61,940 nt of DNA, from contig NZ_WOTO01000055.1 of assembly GCF_010993775.1 (NCBI RefSeq), forward strand, positions 1-61,940. Reading direction: 5' to 3'. This DNA is from Fodinicola feengrottensis (GTDB lineage: Bacteria > Actinomycetota > Actinomycetes > Mycobacteriales > HKI-0501). Under the pieces are notes generated by a model that worked only from the letters and a program-made list of their open reading frames with translations, was not told where the DNA came from and ran no database searches. Shown here one piece after another: positions 38,960 to 48,683 of this stretch. The position numbers and the translations under genes are program-made. How positions within the stretch are numbered: position 1 is the first letter of the stretch; every line of letters begins with the position of its first letter.

Positions 38960-40315
38960 GTACTTGAGCGGCCGCGTACGGCCGGACGGAACCTGACCTT
39001 CGTGGCCGCGTTGCTCGGCCTCCTGATGGCGCAACTCGACGGAGCCGTGGTGATCGCCGCGCTGCCGTCTATCCAGCACGACTTGCACGGCACCGCGATC
39101 GCCGGCGTCACCGCCGTCTATGGCCTCGCCGTCACGGTTGCCACGCCGTTGCATGGCCGGCTGGGTGACATGTACGGCCGGCGGGTCACTTTCTCTTTGT
39201 CCATCGCGATTTTCGCGCTCGGCTCGGTGGCTTGCGCGCTCGCGCCGAGCCTTGTCTTTCTGGTCGGCGCAAGGGCGATCCAAGGTCTTGGAGGCAGCGG
39301 GCTCATCGTGGCCGCGGTCAGTGTGTTGGCTGAGATGTTCGACAAGGAGGAACTGCTGCGCCGGCAGGGATGGATGACTGCGGTGGCCGCTATCGCCTTC
39401 GTCGGCGGCCCGCCGATCGGTGGGCTGATCGCCGGCCAGTTCGGCTGGCAGTGGATTTTCGGGTTGAACCTCCCGATCTGCGCGGTCGCGCTCGCGATCG
39501 GATTCGCCGGCTTGCCGCATCGCAATTCCAGCAATGCCAAAGGTGGCTTTGATTTCCCTGGCGCGGGTCTGGTGGTTGTCGGTGGGGCGAGTCTGGTCGC
39601 GTTGGGGAGCAGCGAAAACGTCGCCACTAACCCCTTGGTGGCGGTCCCGCTGCTCATCGTTGCCGTCGTCTCGACGATTTTGCTCGTACGGGTGGAAAAG
39701 AGTGCCGCCAGTCCGTTGATCTCGCCGAGGCTTTTCGTCGTACCAGCGGTGGCCCGCTCTGTCCTTGCCAGCGGCCTTTCCGGCGTGACGCTTTTCGGCA
39801 CCTTCACCTTCATGTCGTTGGCGATCGTCGCCACTGTCCATAGTGGACCGACTGGGACCGGCCTTCTGCTCGTACCGATGACCGCTGGTCAGCTGCTCCT
39901 GACAACCACGTTTTCGCTGCTGGCGCGGAAATTCCCGCAGCTGACGGCGGGGTCGGTGGGGCTGGGGCTGGCGCTGGGAGTGGCCGGCCTTTCGTTGATA
40001 GCGCTGGCGATCGTGTTCTCGCAGCCGTATGCATTGATCTGCGGTCTCGTGCTCAGCGGTGCCGCACTCGGGCTGTCGATGCAGGTCTACACCCTTTTGG
40101 TGCAGTCTTTCGCGCCGAAGGAGTCGATCGGCGCGGCGATGGGCACGCTGTCTTTCTCCCGTCAGATTGGCAATGTGCTGGGCACCGCGATCTTTGGTTG
40201 GGTGGCCGCGCTCCTGGCCAACCCGAGCGGTGGGCTGGTCGCGATCTTCGCGCTCGCCGCCGCGGTGACCGTCGTCGCGTTGGTCACTTCACCAGGTCAG
40301 CCGGCCGGATCGTGA
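38954..40315 (+). CDS. MFS transporter, DHA2 type
   Basis: ATG 38954 (MHVLERPRTAGRN), with no clear Shine-Dalgarno; upstream in-frame ATGs exist but fall in the operator region. Intact, 453 residues. LMAQLDGAVVIAALPSIQHD is the DHA2 opening; motif A GRLGDMYGRRVTF; motif C GGPPIGGLIAGQFGWQWIF. About 14 spans. Probably a drug exporter under control of the divergent MarR protein. Overlaps the convergent Uma2 gene by 32 bp. Confidence 0.87.
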   Translation: MHVLERPRTAGRNLTFVAALLGLLMAQLDGAVVIAALPSIQHDLHGTAIAGVTAVYGLAVTVATPLHGRLGDMYGRRVTFSLSIAIFALGSVACALAPSLVFLVGARAIQGLGGSGLIVAAVSVLAEMFDKEELLRRQGWMTAVAAIAFVGGPPIGGLIAGQFGWQWIFGLNLPICAVALAIGFAGLPHRNSSNAKGGFDFPGAGLVVVGGASLVALGSSENVATNPLVAVPLLIVAVVSTILLVRVEKSAASPLISPRLFVVPAVARSVLASGLSGVTLFGTFTFMSLAIVATVHSGPTGTGLLLVPMTAGQLLLTTTFSLLARKFPQLTAGSVGLGLALGVAGLSLIALAIVFSQPYALICGLVLSGAALGLSMQVYTLLVQSFAPKESIGAAMGTLSFSRQIGNVLGTAIFGWVAALLANPSGGLVAIFALAAAVTVVALVTSPGQPAGS

Positions 40316-40919
40316 TGTCGTAAGGCTTTTCCACGGCCAGCTCGGCTGAACCGGCCGCCTGGCCCACCTCGAAATAGTGGTCGTCCCGCAGCTCCAGCAC
40401 CGTAGTCGACGGCTGATCGGGGTCGACTATCCAGTACGACGCGATGCCGGCCTGCTCGTACACCCGACGTTTGGCGACCAGGTCGTGCCGGCGGTTCGAC
40501 GGCGACAGAATCTCGATCACCAGCACCGGCCGCGGCACCTCTTGGCCTAGCTCGACGGCAGGGACAATGAGCACGTCGGGCTGAACCCGCCGACGGAACC
40601 CGAGGTCGACATCGAACGGTGCGACCAGAACCTCAAGCTGCTCGGGCACGGATGTACGGAGGGCGAAGACCAGTTCGACAACGGCACGTTGGTGCGCGTG
40701 GACCGGCGCTGGGCTCATGACGATGATCCCGTCGATGAGCTCGTGCCGCCATCCGTCGTCCTCGATGGCTTCCAGGTCGGCGACATCAAAGCCACCGTCC
40801 CGGCTGAGATAGACGGTGTCCTCCACGATGCGCACATGCGCGTCGTCGGGGTAGCGGCGAAGTTGCTCGACGGTCACCACCCCGAGCCCACCTGGCGTCT
40901 CTGCGGTCATAGCAGTCAT
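40284..40919 (-). CDS. Uma2 family (DUF820) endonuclease-like protein
   Basis: ATG 40919 with GGGGAG 5 nt upstream. The PD-(D/E)xK-like core is seen: HELIDGIIVMSPAPVHAH, RVQPDVLIVPAVEL, PVLVIEILSPSNRRHDLVAK, and YWIVDPDQPSTTVLELRD. 211 residues, intact. Uma2 proteins have a restriction-endonuclease fold and no proven role. It is the last chromosomal-looking gene before the recombinase. Confidence 0.85.
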   Translation of the reverse strand: MTAMTAETPGGLGVVTVEQLRRYPDDAHVRIVEDTVYLSRDGGFDVADLEAIEDDGWRHELIDGIIVMSPAPVHAHQRAVVELVFALRTSVPEQLEVLVAPFDVDLGFRRRVQPDVLIVPAVELGQEVPRPVLVIEILSPSNRRHDLVAKRRVYEQAGIASYWIVDPDQPSTTVLELRDDHYFEVGQAAGSAELAVEKPYDITIRPADLVK

Positions 40920-40978
40920 CTTGGCTCCCCGTGTTCGGCATCTGTCAAGCCTGCCAGACGGTAAACCCCCTCCCGCAG

Positions 40979-41005
40979 TTATCCACATCCGCATTTTTAT
41001 CCACA
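40979..41005. promoter_or_regulatory. Two DnaA boxes
   Basis: TTATCCACA occurs twice in the same direction, at 40979-40987 and 40997-41005, 18 bp apart, in the 233-bp gap between Uma2 and the recombinase. That gap is A+T-richer in parts, contains G9 and T7 runs, and is where the element's attachment site should lie; no core repeat could be identified since the other end is outside. Confidence 0.6.
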
Positions 41006-41152
41006 ACAACGCCCCGCGCTGGTCGATTTTTTTCTCGCGCGCGCGTCCTCTCAAACCCACCCCCCACCCGATCACTGGGGGGGGGCAAGAAAACAGTATG
41101 GGTACGACATTTTCGCGCCGTTGCGACTGCGGTTTTAGTGCACTATGGGCCT

Positions 41153-42735
41153 ATGACGATGTCGAGGTTGTTGCGATCGGGCGGTCGGACGGAGTTGACC
41201 GTTGATCCGTCTAAGTTGCGGTGGATCTTGTCCGCCCGGGAGTCCACCGACCGTGAGGAACAGGTGGTTAACCAGCTTACTGACCTGCGGAAATTCGTGA
41301 AAGGGATTGGTGGGGAGATCCTTCGCGAGGTGCCGGAGAACGCTGTGTCGGCGACGAAGAAGACCCGCAAGTTGCTCCCGGATGGCACGTACGGGTTGGA
41401 GGTGAAGCGTCCAAAGTGGGACGCGATCTTGACGGATCTGCGGCGCGGCACGGCGAACGCTCTCGCGGTGACCGATGGTGACCGGGCGGTTCCGCGATCC
41501 TCGGATGCTGGAAGACCTGATCGACGTGGTCGAGTACTACGGCGTGCATGTGGCGTCGATGACGGGGAACATCGATCTGACCTCCGATGACGGGATTTCG
41601 GCGGCGCGGCGGTTGGTGGATCAGCGCAACAGCGAGTCCCGGAACACCTCCCGCCGGGTGACCGATGGGAAGCGGCACGCGGCGTGGAAGGGCGGCAAGC
41701 ACGGCGGGATGCGTGCGTTCGGGTGGCGCAAGGATCAGCTCCGGCTGCGCAAACGTGAGGCGAAGATTCTGCAAGCGGAGCTGGAGCGGATCAAGTCAGG
41801 CGTGTCCGCGTTGACGTTGGCCAAGGAGTGGAACGCCAAGGGGATCCTGACCGCGACCGGGAAGACATGGCGCGCGTCCACGGTGAAGGCGATGTACTTG
41901 GCGCCCCGGATGTGTGGGCGGGTGAAGTACCGGGGCGCGGTGCTGCGCAACGAGGACGGCAGCTACGTACGCGGCGCGTGGGAACCGATGATGAGCGATG
42001 AGGACTACGACGAGATCGTGCGACTGTGGCGCCCGGAGACCACCACCGAGCAGGACACCGACGCCGACAGCGACCCCGCCAAGGCGCCCCGACGCCCGGC
42101 GACGCGGTCCCGGTTGGGCGCCAAGGGGCGCGGGTACCGCACCATTTATCTGCTGTCGCCGTTCATCCGGTGTGGGAAGTGTCAGGCGCGGGTCATCGGT
42201 TCGACCCGCCGCCGCGCCGATGGCGTGTTGGTGTCGATCTACCGGTGCCCGGCCAGCGGTCAGGGTGGCTGTGGTGGGGTGTCCCGCAAGGCTGAGGACA
42301 TCGACAAATTCGTTACGGCGGCGGTGATCGCTGACCACCGACGCAACGCGATGCGGCAGATGAAGGATCTGCCGCCGTGGCCGCGCGCGGGTGAGTTGAA
42401 AGCGTTGCAGGGCCGGATCAAGGAAGCCACCCGCCGGTATGAGGCTGGCGAGTACCGCGACGCTTCTCGTTACTTTTCTTCGTTGGACCGCATGGAAATC
42501 GATGAAGCAGAGTTGAAAAACGGAGCTGCGGGCGTACTCCCGTGAACAGGACGCCCGCCGGTCGATCGTGGCTGATCTGGAGACCCGGTGGGACACCCCG
42601 GAATTCACCATGGAGGAAAAGCAGGCCGCTGTCTCCCAGAGCATCACCACGGTCATCCTGCTGGCCGCCAACAAGGGCGTGCCGTTCCACCACGACCAGA
42701 TCAAGTTGATCTGGCGGCAAGCCGACGACTCATAA
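41153..42735 (+). CDS. Large serine recombinase (integrase)
   Basis: ATG 41153. The resolvase domain has the nucleophile Ser in LRWILSARESTDREEQV; an Arg-rich turn and LEDLIDVVEYYGVHVASMTG follow. The recombinase domain has GMRAFGWRKDQLRLR and LAKEWNAKGILTATGKTWRA; the zinc ribbon has CGKCQARV then YRCPASGQGGCGG. Breaks near 41480 and 42525; the tail continues ELRAYSREQDARRSIVADLE to TAA 42733-42735. About 528 residues. Integrates DNA at att sites, consistent with an element extending right from here. Confidence 0.9.
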
Positions 42736-42776
42736 TCAGCCGGTTGGCGTAGGTTTGTGCCGGCTCTTACGGGGAG

Positions 42777-42810
42777 GCTGGTGCCGACGACGGGGGGCGT
42801 CGGCACCAGC
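42777..42810. terminator. Terminator after integrase
   Basis: Perfect 13-bp arms GCTGGTGCCGACG (42777-42789) and complement (42798-42810), 8-nt loop. Confidence 0.85.
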
Positions 42811-42833
42811 ACGAGCCAGCGTAGTACCGGGGT

Positions 42834-42866
42834 GGCTCCGCGAGCGGGGGATGCGCTCGCGGAGCC
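42834..42866. terminator. Second terminator, serves the convergent transfer operon
   Basis: Perfect 13-bp arms GGCTCCGCGAGCG (42834-42846) and complement (42854-42866), 7-nt loop, 19 bp beyond the stop of the minus-strand gene at 42885. Confidence 0.82.
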
Positions 42867-42884
42867 GCCGGAGTCAGTCAGGCG

Positions 42885-43279
42885 TCAAGGCCCGCTGATG
42901 TCGTTCTTAGTTCCCGTCTCACTGTCGGTGTCCTCGTCGAGGGTGAGGCCGTAGATACGGGCGACCCGGCGGGCCCATTCCACGGAGCGCGGGGGGGGCG
43001 TTTTTGACTTGTTCCTCGGCCCATTCCTGCGGTGTCAGCAGGGGCCGTGGCGGTGGATGGGGTGTTGGCGTTCGTGCGGGGCGGGTGCGTGTTCGCTGGC
43101 GGGGTATACGCGGTGCCGGGCGCTGGGTTCGCTGGGTCGGCCCGTCCATGGTGTCGGGGCCATCGGGTTCGCTGCTACTGGGTTCGGTGCTGCTGGGGGT
43201 GGCAGGATCGGGATCGTCGTTGGTAGTGGTCTCCGGTGCCTCCTGGGTGGGTCGGGATCGGTGGGGGGCGTGGTGTCAC
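42885..43279 (-). CDS. Small acidic Pro/Thr-rich protein of the transfer operon
   Basis: The frame must be rebuilt across at least two breaks (near 43235 and in the G-run 42989-42996). It reads EAPETTTNDDPDPATPSSTE, then a Pro/Arg/Thr linker, LLTPQEWAEEQVKNAPP, and SVEWARRVARIYGLTLDEDT to TGA at 42885. Start GTG 43279 overlaps the previous stop as GTGA but its ribosome site is too close, so the start is uncertain. About 131 residues. No family recognised. Last gene of the operon. Confidence 0.5.
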
Positions 43280-43579
43280 CTCCTGTGGTTGGTCCGGTGG
43301 GTGTTCTGGTTGGCCTGGTCGCGGGCGGCGGCGGTGCGTGCGTCGTGGTGCAGGCGGCGTACGTAGTTCAGGACGTGCCGTCCGGTGCGGAGCCGGTAGC
43401 CGATGCCCTGGCAGGGCCGGCATTCGCGGGTGCTGAGTCCGAACGCCGAGCGGACGCGGCCGGTGCCGGCGCAGCGCCGGCAGTGGGTACGGTCGCGACC
43501 AACACAGGTGGGCGTAACGGAGCGTGAGAACCGTGGGGATGAGGATCGCGGTTAGCACGAGGAACAGAGGTAGGGTCAT
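43276..43579 (-). CDS. Small membrane-tethered DnaJ-type zinc-finger protein
   Basis: ATG 43579 follows GGAGG at 6 nt. Residues 1-20 are hydrophobic (MTLPLFLVLTAILIPTVLTL). After one break near 43497 the chain holds two CxxC pairs in CRRCAGTGRVRSAFG and CRPCQGIGYRLRTGRH, the CxxCxGxG spacing of DnaJ zinc-finger repeats. The tail is basic/His-rich and ends NTHRTNHRR. About 101 residues. An anchor plus half a DnaJ finger suggests a small membrane accessory of transfer; function inferred only from context. Confidence 0.62.
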
Positions 43580-43673
43580 TTTCACCTCCAGGCGGGGTTT
43601 CGAGAGTTGGGCTTGAACATGCTGCTAGCTGTGATAGGGCAGGTCAGTGGCGGTGTTGGGTGCTAAGGGTGGT

Positions 43674-43707
43674 GCTATGCCTAGCAGTGGGGGCTGCTAG
43701 GCATAGC
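43674..43707. terminator. Hairpin inside the transfer operon
   Basis: Perfect 14-bp arms GCTATGCCTAGCAG (43674-43687) and complement (43694-43707), 6-nt loop, extendable by three pairs, located 26 bp after the translocase stop. It should terminate or attenuate transcription into the two small genes downstream. Confidence 0.8.
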
Positions 43708-43732
43708 GCCCGATTCCGTGTTGTCGTGGGGT

Positions 43733-46086
43733 TTACTGGTTCTTGTTCTGGTCACGGCGGGTGATGGCGGCCTGGATGATGTCCTGGTAGGAGGGGCCGC
43801 GCCGGTTGATGAACTTCCCGTCCACCTGCCGGCCGATCTGCCCGACCGGCACCCCGAGGGGCTTGAGCATGGTGGTGAGCTGTTCGGGCTTCCACCCGGT
43901 GTAGATGTCGGGCCGAAGGTCGGTCAGCAGCGGGATGAGGGTTTCGTTCCAGACCCGGTCCTCACCGGCTGGCCAGACGGCGGCCAGGTCGTCGTGCAGC
44001 AGATCGAACGCGGGCGTCGTGTCCCGTTCGATGGGCGTGGCCGGCAGGGTGCCGGCGGCCCGGCGGTAGGCGATCGCGCGGGCCACGATCTGCGCCTGGA
44101 GCGCCGCGTTGATTTTTCGTAGGCGTGGGCGGTGCCGGGCTTGCCGAACCCGACTGTGATACCCCACCCGGCGTCCTTGTCCGGCTCGAACGCGGTAGCC
44201 CGGTACCCCTGCCGGTACATCGACGTTCCCAGGATCATGTCGTTGGCTATCTGGTCACCGACCGCGAGACAGAACCGGGTGTTGACGTTGCGGGTGATGC
44301 CCGGCGGCAGGCTGCCCTTGTCCGGGATCTGGGTGCCGATCAGCAGCGTCACGCCCAGCGCGCGGCACAGCTTGATGATCTTTTCCAGGAGTTCCCCGGC
44401 CTTCTTTCCGTGTGCGGGGTGGGTGATGAGTTCCTGAATTTCGTCGATGAACACCAGCAGCGGATGCAGCCCGGATCCCTTCAAGGAGGCCAATTCCGCG
44501 GTGACCTTGTTCTCAGGTGCCATGCCCTTGGCGTGGTAGAAGTCGATCCGCTTGGACCGGCGCTGGCATTCGGCGTACAGCCACACCAGCATCTGCGCGC
44601 AGGCGGCGATGGTGTCGTCGTCGAAACCGTTCCCGTACTCGGACAGGATCGGTTCCAGGACCTTGAAATCTCCCACGCCCTTGAGTTCGTACCCACGGAT
44701 TTCCACTCGAGGGTCCAGCCCGGCGGCGAACACCGGGACCCGCATCGCGCCGGTCTTGCCGGACCCCGGCCGGCCGCCGAACAGCCACGACCGCGCGATC
44801 AGCTGACCGTCCACGTTGCGCAGCCGGGGATCGTTGGCGAACGGGAACGGCGCAAACACGTCAACCTTGGGGCCGTGCGCGAGCGGCCACGCCGGCTGAG
44901 CCATCGCGGACGCGGGTTCGTCGCCCACCCATAGCCGGAGCCGGCCGGTGTGTGCCCGGTCGGGTTCGGGCCACACCTGGTCCAGCGGCAGCCGCAGCGC
45001 GGACGCCAACCGGCCCCGCCGGGCGATCACGTCGCCGGCCTCCACTCCGAACGGCAGGTCCACCACCGCCAGGTGACCCGGGCCGTCTCGATGGATTTCC
45101 AACGGGAAGGAGATCGCCGCCGGGTCCTTGCCCACCGCCTGGTTGATGCCGGCCAGCTGGATACTGGTCAGCCCGCGTCGCACCAGTTCGGCGGTCAGCT
45201 TGCGGTACTTGGGTGCCTGCGAGACGCGGTCCAGGATCGGCTTGTCCGCCGGACGCCCAGAACGGGCGAACGCGAGGGCCATCACGGCGTAGAACGCCCA
45301 CCGCGCGAGGTCCGGGATCGGGACGTACAGGAACACGATCCCGCCGACCACCGCCGCCAGCGCGCCGGTCACCACCACAATCCACCGGAACCGGGACTGG
45401 TCCACCCGCCGCCGGTCCAGGTTGAGCCAGGTGACCGGGTCGTTGTGGTCCGCTGCCCACTGCCGCAACGGCGCGTTGCCTTCCTGCGCGCTCGCCCAGC
45501 GCAGCAACCGCGCCAGAGCACGGGTCGCGCCCAGTGGCGCGTACACGGTGGTCTTGGCGACGTATTTGGGGAGCCGGACCGCGTGATATCCCCACCACGT
45601 ACAGGGGTGTCCTTGACCGCCCACCGCACCCGCCGCCGCCAGATCGGCGCGAGAGCGCAGCCACGCCGGGATGATCGGCGGACGCGACCGCCGCACCGCC
45701 ATCGCCGATGCGGACGACCGGCCGCGCCACCGCGACCCAGCCCCACCGGGACCCCAGATTCGGGCGCTCGTCCGGCGGGTCCACCGGGCCCCCCCCCACA
45801 CCACCGGGCCGACCAGCACCGACTCACGATCCACCACCGCACCATCAGAGCTGTCCAGGTCGGGATCGTCGTCGGGATCGTCGGTGTCGTCGGGGTCGCG
45901 CTGCGCGGGGATGCGCGGCGGTTCCTTGGTCATGTTGGCGGACCACGCCGCCTCCAGGTCGGCGATGTGCAGGTAGCCGTTTTTTCGTCGCGTCGTCGTC
46001 GCCGTGCTGGCTGTCGTGTCGTGGGTGTCGTCGTCGTACGGGTCGTGGGGTTCGTTGTCGTCAAAAGGCGGTCGGTTGGCCATCAT
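43733..46086 (-). CDS. FtsK/SpoIIIE-type DNA translocase (TraB-like)
   Basis: ATG 46086 overlaps the preceding stop (TGATG). An acidic N-terminus (DDNEPHDPYDDDTHDT) is followed by two spans (RWIVVVTGALAAVVGGIVFL, ARWAFYAVMALAFA), then the motor: Walker A GGRPGSGKTGAMRVP, Walker B LLVFIDEIQEL, then LIGTQIPDKGSLPPGITRNV. The end PLGVPVGQIGRQVDGKFINR resembles a winged DNA-binding domain. Breaks near 45790 (C-run), 45610 and 44118. About 784 residues. In actinomycete integrative conjugative elements such a protein alone moves double-stranded DNA between hyphae or cells. Confidence 0.87.
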
Positions 46087-46452
46087 CAGCACCACCCCCC
46101 GTCAACAGCTCCGGTCCCGTACGGGTCGTCGTGTCCGTGATCGTCTGGGTCGGGGTCGTCGCGGTCCGGGTCGATGCCGAAGCGGTAGTCCGTGAAATAG
46201 GTGTCCGGGTAGGCCGGTGGCCAGTTGTCGGCCAGCGGGTGTCCCTGGGGGTGGGTGCGGCAGTTCGTCGACCAGGTAGGCCAGTGGGTGGGGTTCGCGG
46301 TCCAGATCTGCGCCGATGGTGGCGTATCCGGCGGCGACGAGGTTTGCGTACGCCTGACGCAAAAGCCAGTACGCGACCTGCATTCCGGTGTCAGGTGCTG
46401 TGTCGGTGGAATGGGTGCCCTGAGGGCTGTTGTGGGTGTGGTCGGGGGTCAT
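46086..46452 (-). CDS. Small acidic protein upstream of the translocase
   Basis: ATG 46452 with AGGAG upstream. One break near 46245. It reads MQVAYWLLRQAYANLVAAGY, then ADNWPPAYPDTYFTDYRFG and an Asp/Pro-rich tail (DPDRDDPDPDDHGHDDPY). About 121 residues. TGA overlaps the translocase ATG, so the two are coupled. No family recognised; conserved position next to the motor suggests a transfer role. Confidence 0.62.
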
Positions 46453-46749
46453 GGGGTGCTCCTTTCGGTTGGTGGTCAGTGCGCCTGCCTTTCCGCCCTG
46501 GTGCGGGGCTCGCCGGGAACGGGACGTGGACCCGTTGCCGGTCTCGGTGATGGATGCCGTGCTGTTGTCGTTGCTAGGACTGGGAATACTTGTGTGGTCG
46601 TGCGGGGAAATGGGGTATCGCCTCCAAAGAGTTGTGGCTATCCAATGGCTTTCGTCCTTCCTGCCCCGTGTCACGGGAGCGCGTGGTGAATGTTTCGCCT
46701 TTGCGGTAAACGGAAAAATGGGATCGATGGTGGGTGTCGGGTCGAATTC

Positions 46750-46941
46750 TTAGCGTCGGTTGATTTCGTGGACGAGCCCGGCCAGGATCGAGCCGACGAC
46801 CGGCGCGACCGCCGGCCAGGACGCGATAGCGAATCCGAGCAGCACCACGACAGCGGCGTGCCACCATTTCAGGCCGCCCTTCCAACAGAGCACGCCGACA
46901 ATGGCCAACAGCACGATGACAATCGGGATAGTCACCAACAC
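46750..46941 (-). CDS. 63-residue two-span membrane protein
   Basis: GTG 46941 with GGGAGGTGAG upstream. VTIPIVIVLLAIVGVLCWKG and HAAVVVLLGFAIASWPAVAP form two spans; tail VHEINRR. Tiny membrane proteins of this kind are common among spread (Spd) proteins of Streptomyces elements. The 297 bp downstream (46453-46749) hold no gene I can support. Confidence 0.65.
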   Translation of the reverse strand: MLVTIPIVIVLLAIVGVLCWKGGLKWWHAAVVVLLGFAIASWPAVAPVVGSILAGLVHEINRR

Positions 46942-47015
46942 TTTTTCTCACCTCCCTTCGTTGTCCTTGCGGGGCCTGCGAAACGCTGGCCGCGAGCGCG
47001 GCCTGTGATGTTCTC

Positions 47016-47144
47016 TCAATGCCAGGTCTGGGTGCGGCGTATCGATTGCGCAGCGGCCCACTGGCGGTACCGGATGATGGCGGCGATCAGTGGAGTCATC
47101 CGGGCCTGCCGTTGACGAGCACTGCGCGAACGGGTCGCGGTCAT
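47016..47144 (-). CDS. 42-residue basic protein coupled to the SpdB-like gene
   Basis: ATG 47144 overlaps the previous stop as ATGA; AGGGAG is 8 nt upstream. MTATRSRSARQRQARMTPLI continues to RRTQTWH and TGA at 47016. Strongly basic N-terminus, short hydrophobic AAIIRY. The tight coupling, repeated in this operon, argues it is real. Confidence 0.55.
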   Translation of the reverse strand: MTATRSRSARQRQARMTPLIAAIIRYRQWAAAQSIRRTQTWH

Positions 47145-48205
47145 CGATGAGTGCTCCCTTCTGCTGTCGGATCGGTGGTCGGGTTGCGGGCAACGTCTGC
47201 GCCCGGCTGCGGCGGCTCCCGGTCCGGCGCCGTGGGGTGGTGTCGGTGGGCGCCGATGGACAGCAGTGCCAGCCCTGCCACGACCATCAATCCATCAACC
47301 GCCAAGGGCCCGATATGCGAGCTGAGCCAGTCCTCCCCGTACGCGGTCAACAGCCCGGCCATATGCCGGTAGGAGACGATCGCGGCCACCACTGCCACGA
47401 CGGTCACGCCGCCGTACCGGGCGGTCGCCCACCACGGACCGGTCTGCCACCGAACGCGGGTCAGGACTTCCACGGCGAGAAACAGGGCCAGCGGCCACCA
47501 GGCGGCGGCCAGTACCGCGCCGAGGGCCGGGTGCCACTGTGCCGCCGCCGTTGCCGCGAGTCCCTCTGGTGGCAGGAACGAATGCGCGATGTTCGCCGCC
47601 ACCGACACCACCACGCCGGCCGTCAACCCGGCGACCGCTGACGCGGTCGCTCCCGGACGCTGCGCCCAACCAGATCCGGGCACCCCGGTTCCGGCGGCAT
47701 AGTCGACGGCACGGTCGATGGCACGGGCAGTGGCAGGGCCGGCTACCTCCGGCGCCCCCGCTGGTTCCGTCGCGGTGTGCGACGTCCGCTCCGGCAGCTT
47801 CGGCGTTGTCGTGGTGTGGTTGGCGGCACCGGTCACATCGGTTGGCGCGGTCGTGAGGTCGGCTTTTGCGGCCTTGATCTGCGCACGGCCCCACCGTCCG
47901 GACCGGCCGCACATTTTGCCCAGCTCCTCACCGGTCAACGGCCGGCCCGCCGTTACTGACTCTCGGTAGACACGCCGCGCCCGTACGGACGTTGGCTCCT
48001 GGGGTCCTGCCACGTCCTGCGGCACCGGACCGGTGACGGCGGCATGCCGCGCGGACGTCCGCTCGGCCGTGTTACCGCCGCCGGGATGGCTGCCGCGCGT
48101 GCCGGTTGCCGCTGCCGTCTCGTGGACCGGCAGCGGGCCTGCCGGTAGAGGGTCCGCCGGTGGCCGGGGAGCCGGAGTCGGACCGGTAGTGGTGGCTGGG
48201 GTCAT
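47141..48205 (-). CDS. DUF2637-like / SpdB-type membrane protein
   Basis: ATG 48205 overlaps the upstream stop (ATGA). The first 170 residues are Thr/Pro-rich with a helical block (ARRVYRESVTAGRPLTGEEL). Four spans follow: VAGLTAGVVVSVAANIAHSF, HPALGAVLAAAWWPLALFLA, YGGVTVVAVVAAIVSYRHM, and PLAVDGLMVVAGLALLSIG. YGEDWLSSHIGPLAVDGLMV is typical of DUF2637 proteins, common in actinobacterial mobile elements and thought to help plasmid spread. 354 residues, intact. Confidence 0.77.
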   Translation of the reverse strand: MTPATTTGPTPAPRPPADPLPAGPLPVHETAAATGTRGSHPGGGNTAERTSARHAAVTGPVPQDVAGPQEPTSVRARRVYRESVTAGRPLTGEELGKMCGRSGRWGRAQIKAAKADLTTAPTDVTGAANHTTTTPKLPERTSHTATEPAGAPEVAGPATARAIDRAVDYAAGTGVPGSGWAQRPGATASAVAGLTAGVVVSVAANIAHSFLPPEGLAATAAAQWHPALGAVLAAAWWPLALFLAVEVLTRVRWQTGPWWATARYGGVTVVAVVAAIVSYRHMAGLLTAYGEDWLSSHIGPLAVDGLMVVAGLALLSIGAHRHHPTAPDREPPQPGADVARNPTTDPTAEGSTHR

Positions 48206-48468
48206 GATGCGGCCCCAAGGTGCGGGTCGGCGCCGGCCGCGGCGAACAGAGCGCACACCTGGGTGTACTCGTCCGGTGGCATGCCGAAACGGCAGTCAAA
48301 GGTGTGCAGGCGCCGCTGCTCGTCCGCCCACTGCCGCCAGTGCGCCGCCAGCTGCACAACGGTCAGAGCAGCGCTGTCGGCGACCGCGTGGACTGCGGCT
48401 CCGGCCAGCAAAGCGCGGTGAATCGTGACCGGCGACCACCGCCACATCCACCGGCCCAACGCCGTCAT
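48202..48468 (-). CDS. Small helical protein of the transfer operon
   Basis: ATG 48468 overlaps the preceding stop (TGATG). MTALGRWMWRWSPVTIHRAL, then VADSAALTVVQLAAHWRQWA and FGMPPDEYTQVCALFAAAGA. 88 residues. An alternative reading joins it with the previous gene through one indel, but the overlap chain favours separate genes. Function unknown. Confidence 0.6.
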   Translation of the reverse strand: MTALGRWMWRWSPVTIHRALLAGAAVHAVADSAALTVVQLAAHWRQWADEQRRLHTFDCRFGMPPDEYTQVCALFAAAGADPHLGAAS

Positions 48469-48683
48469 CACGGCGAGCTTTTCCAATTCAGCCAGACCGG
48501 TGGCGTGCCGTCCGGTACCAACGTCCAGCGGCGGTAGATGAAACGACGTGCCAGCTCGAACGGCGACACGTCCTCCAAGTCCGCCGGCCGCGTCACCGGC
48601 CACACCGGCTGAGCCGTGCTCCGGCCCTTCCCGTTCTGCTTAGGCCCGTTCCGGTCAGGCCCGTTCTGGTTGTTGTTGGTCAT
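48468..48683 (-). CDS. 71-residue Asn-rich protein of the transfer operon
   Basis: ATG 48683, ATGA overlap with the gene before. NNNQNGPDRNGPKQNGKGR opens a disordered basic leader; WPVTRPADLEDVSPFELARR and RRWTLVPDGTPPVW follow, ending WKSSP. No family recognised. Confidence 0.58.
   Translation of the reverse strand: MTNNNQNGPDRNGPKQNGKGRSTAQPVWPVTRPADLEDVSPFELARRFIYRRWTLVPDGTPPVWLNWKSSP

Noticed and set aside
40920..41152. tRNA gene as attachment site
   Set aside because: No cloverleaf or CCA-end pattern was seen; large serine integrases do not need a tRNA site.
44950..46140. 396-codon plus frame opposite the translocase
   Set aside because: No motifs and His/Arg/Pro-rich; the minus-strand Walker motifs are decisive.
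48202..48683. One gene instead of two at the start of the transfer operon
   Set aside because: A single indel could fuse them, but the TGATG overlap matches the coupling seen at neighbouring junctions, so two genes are preferred.
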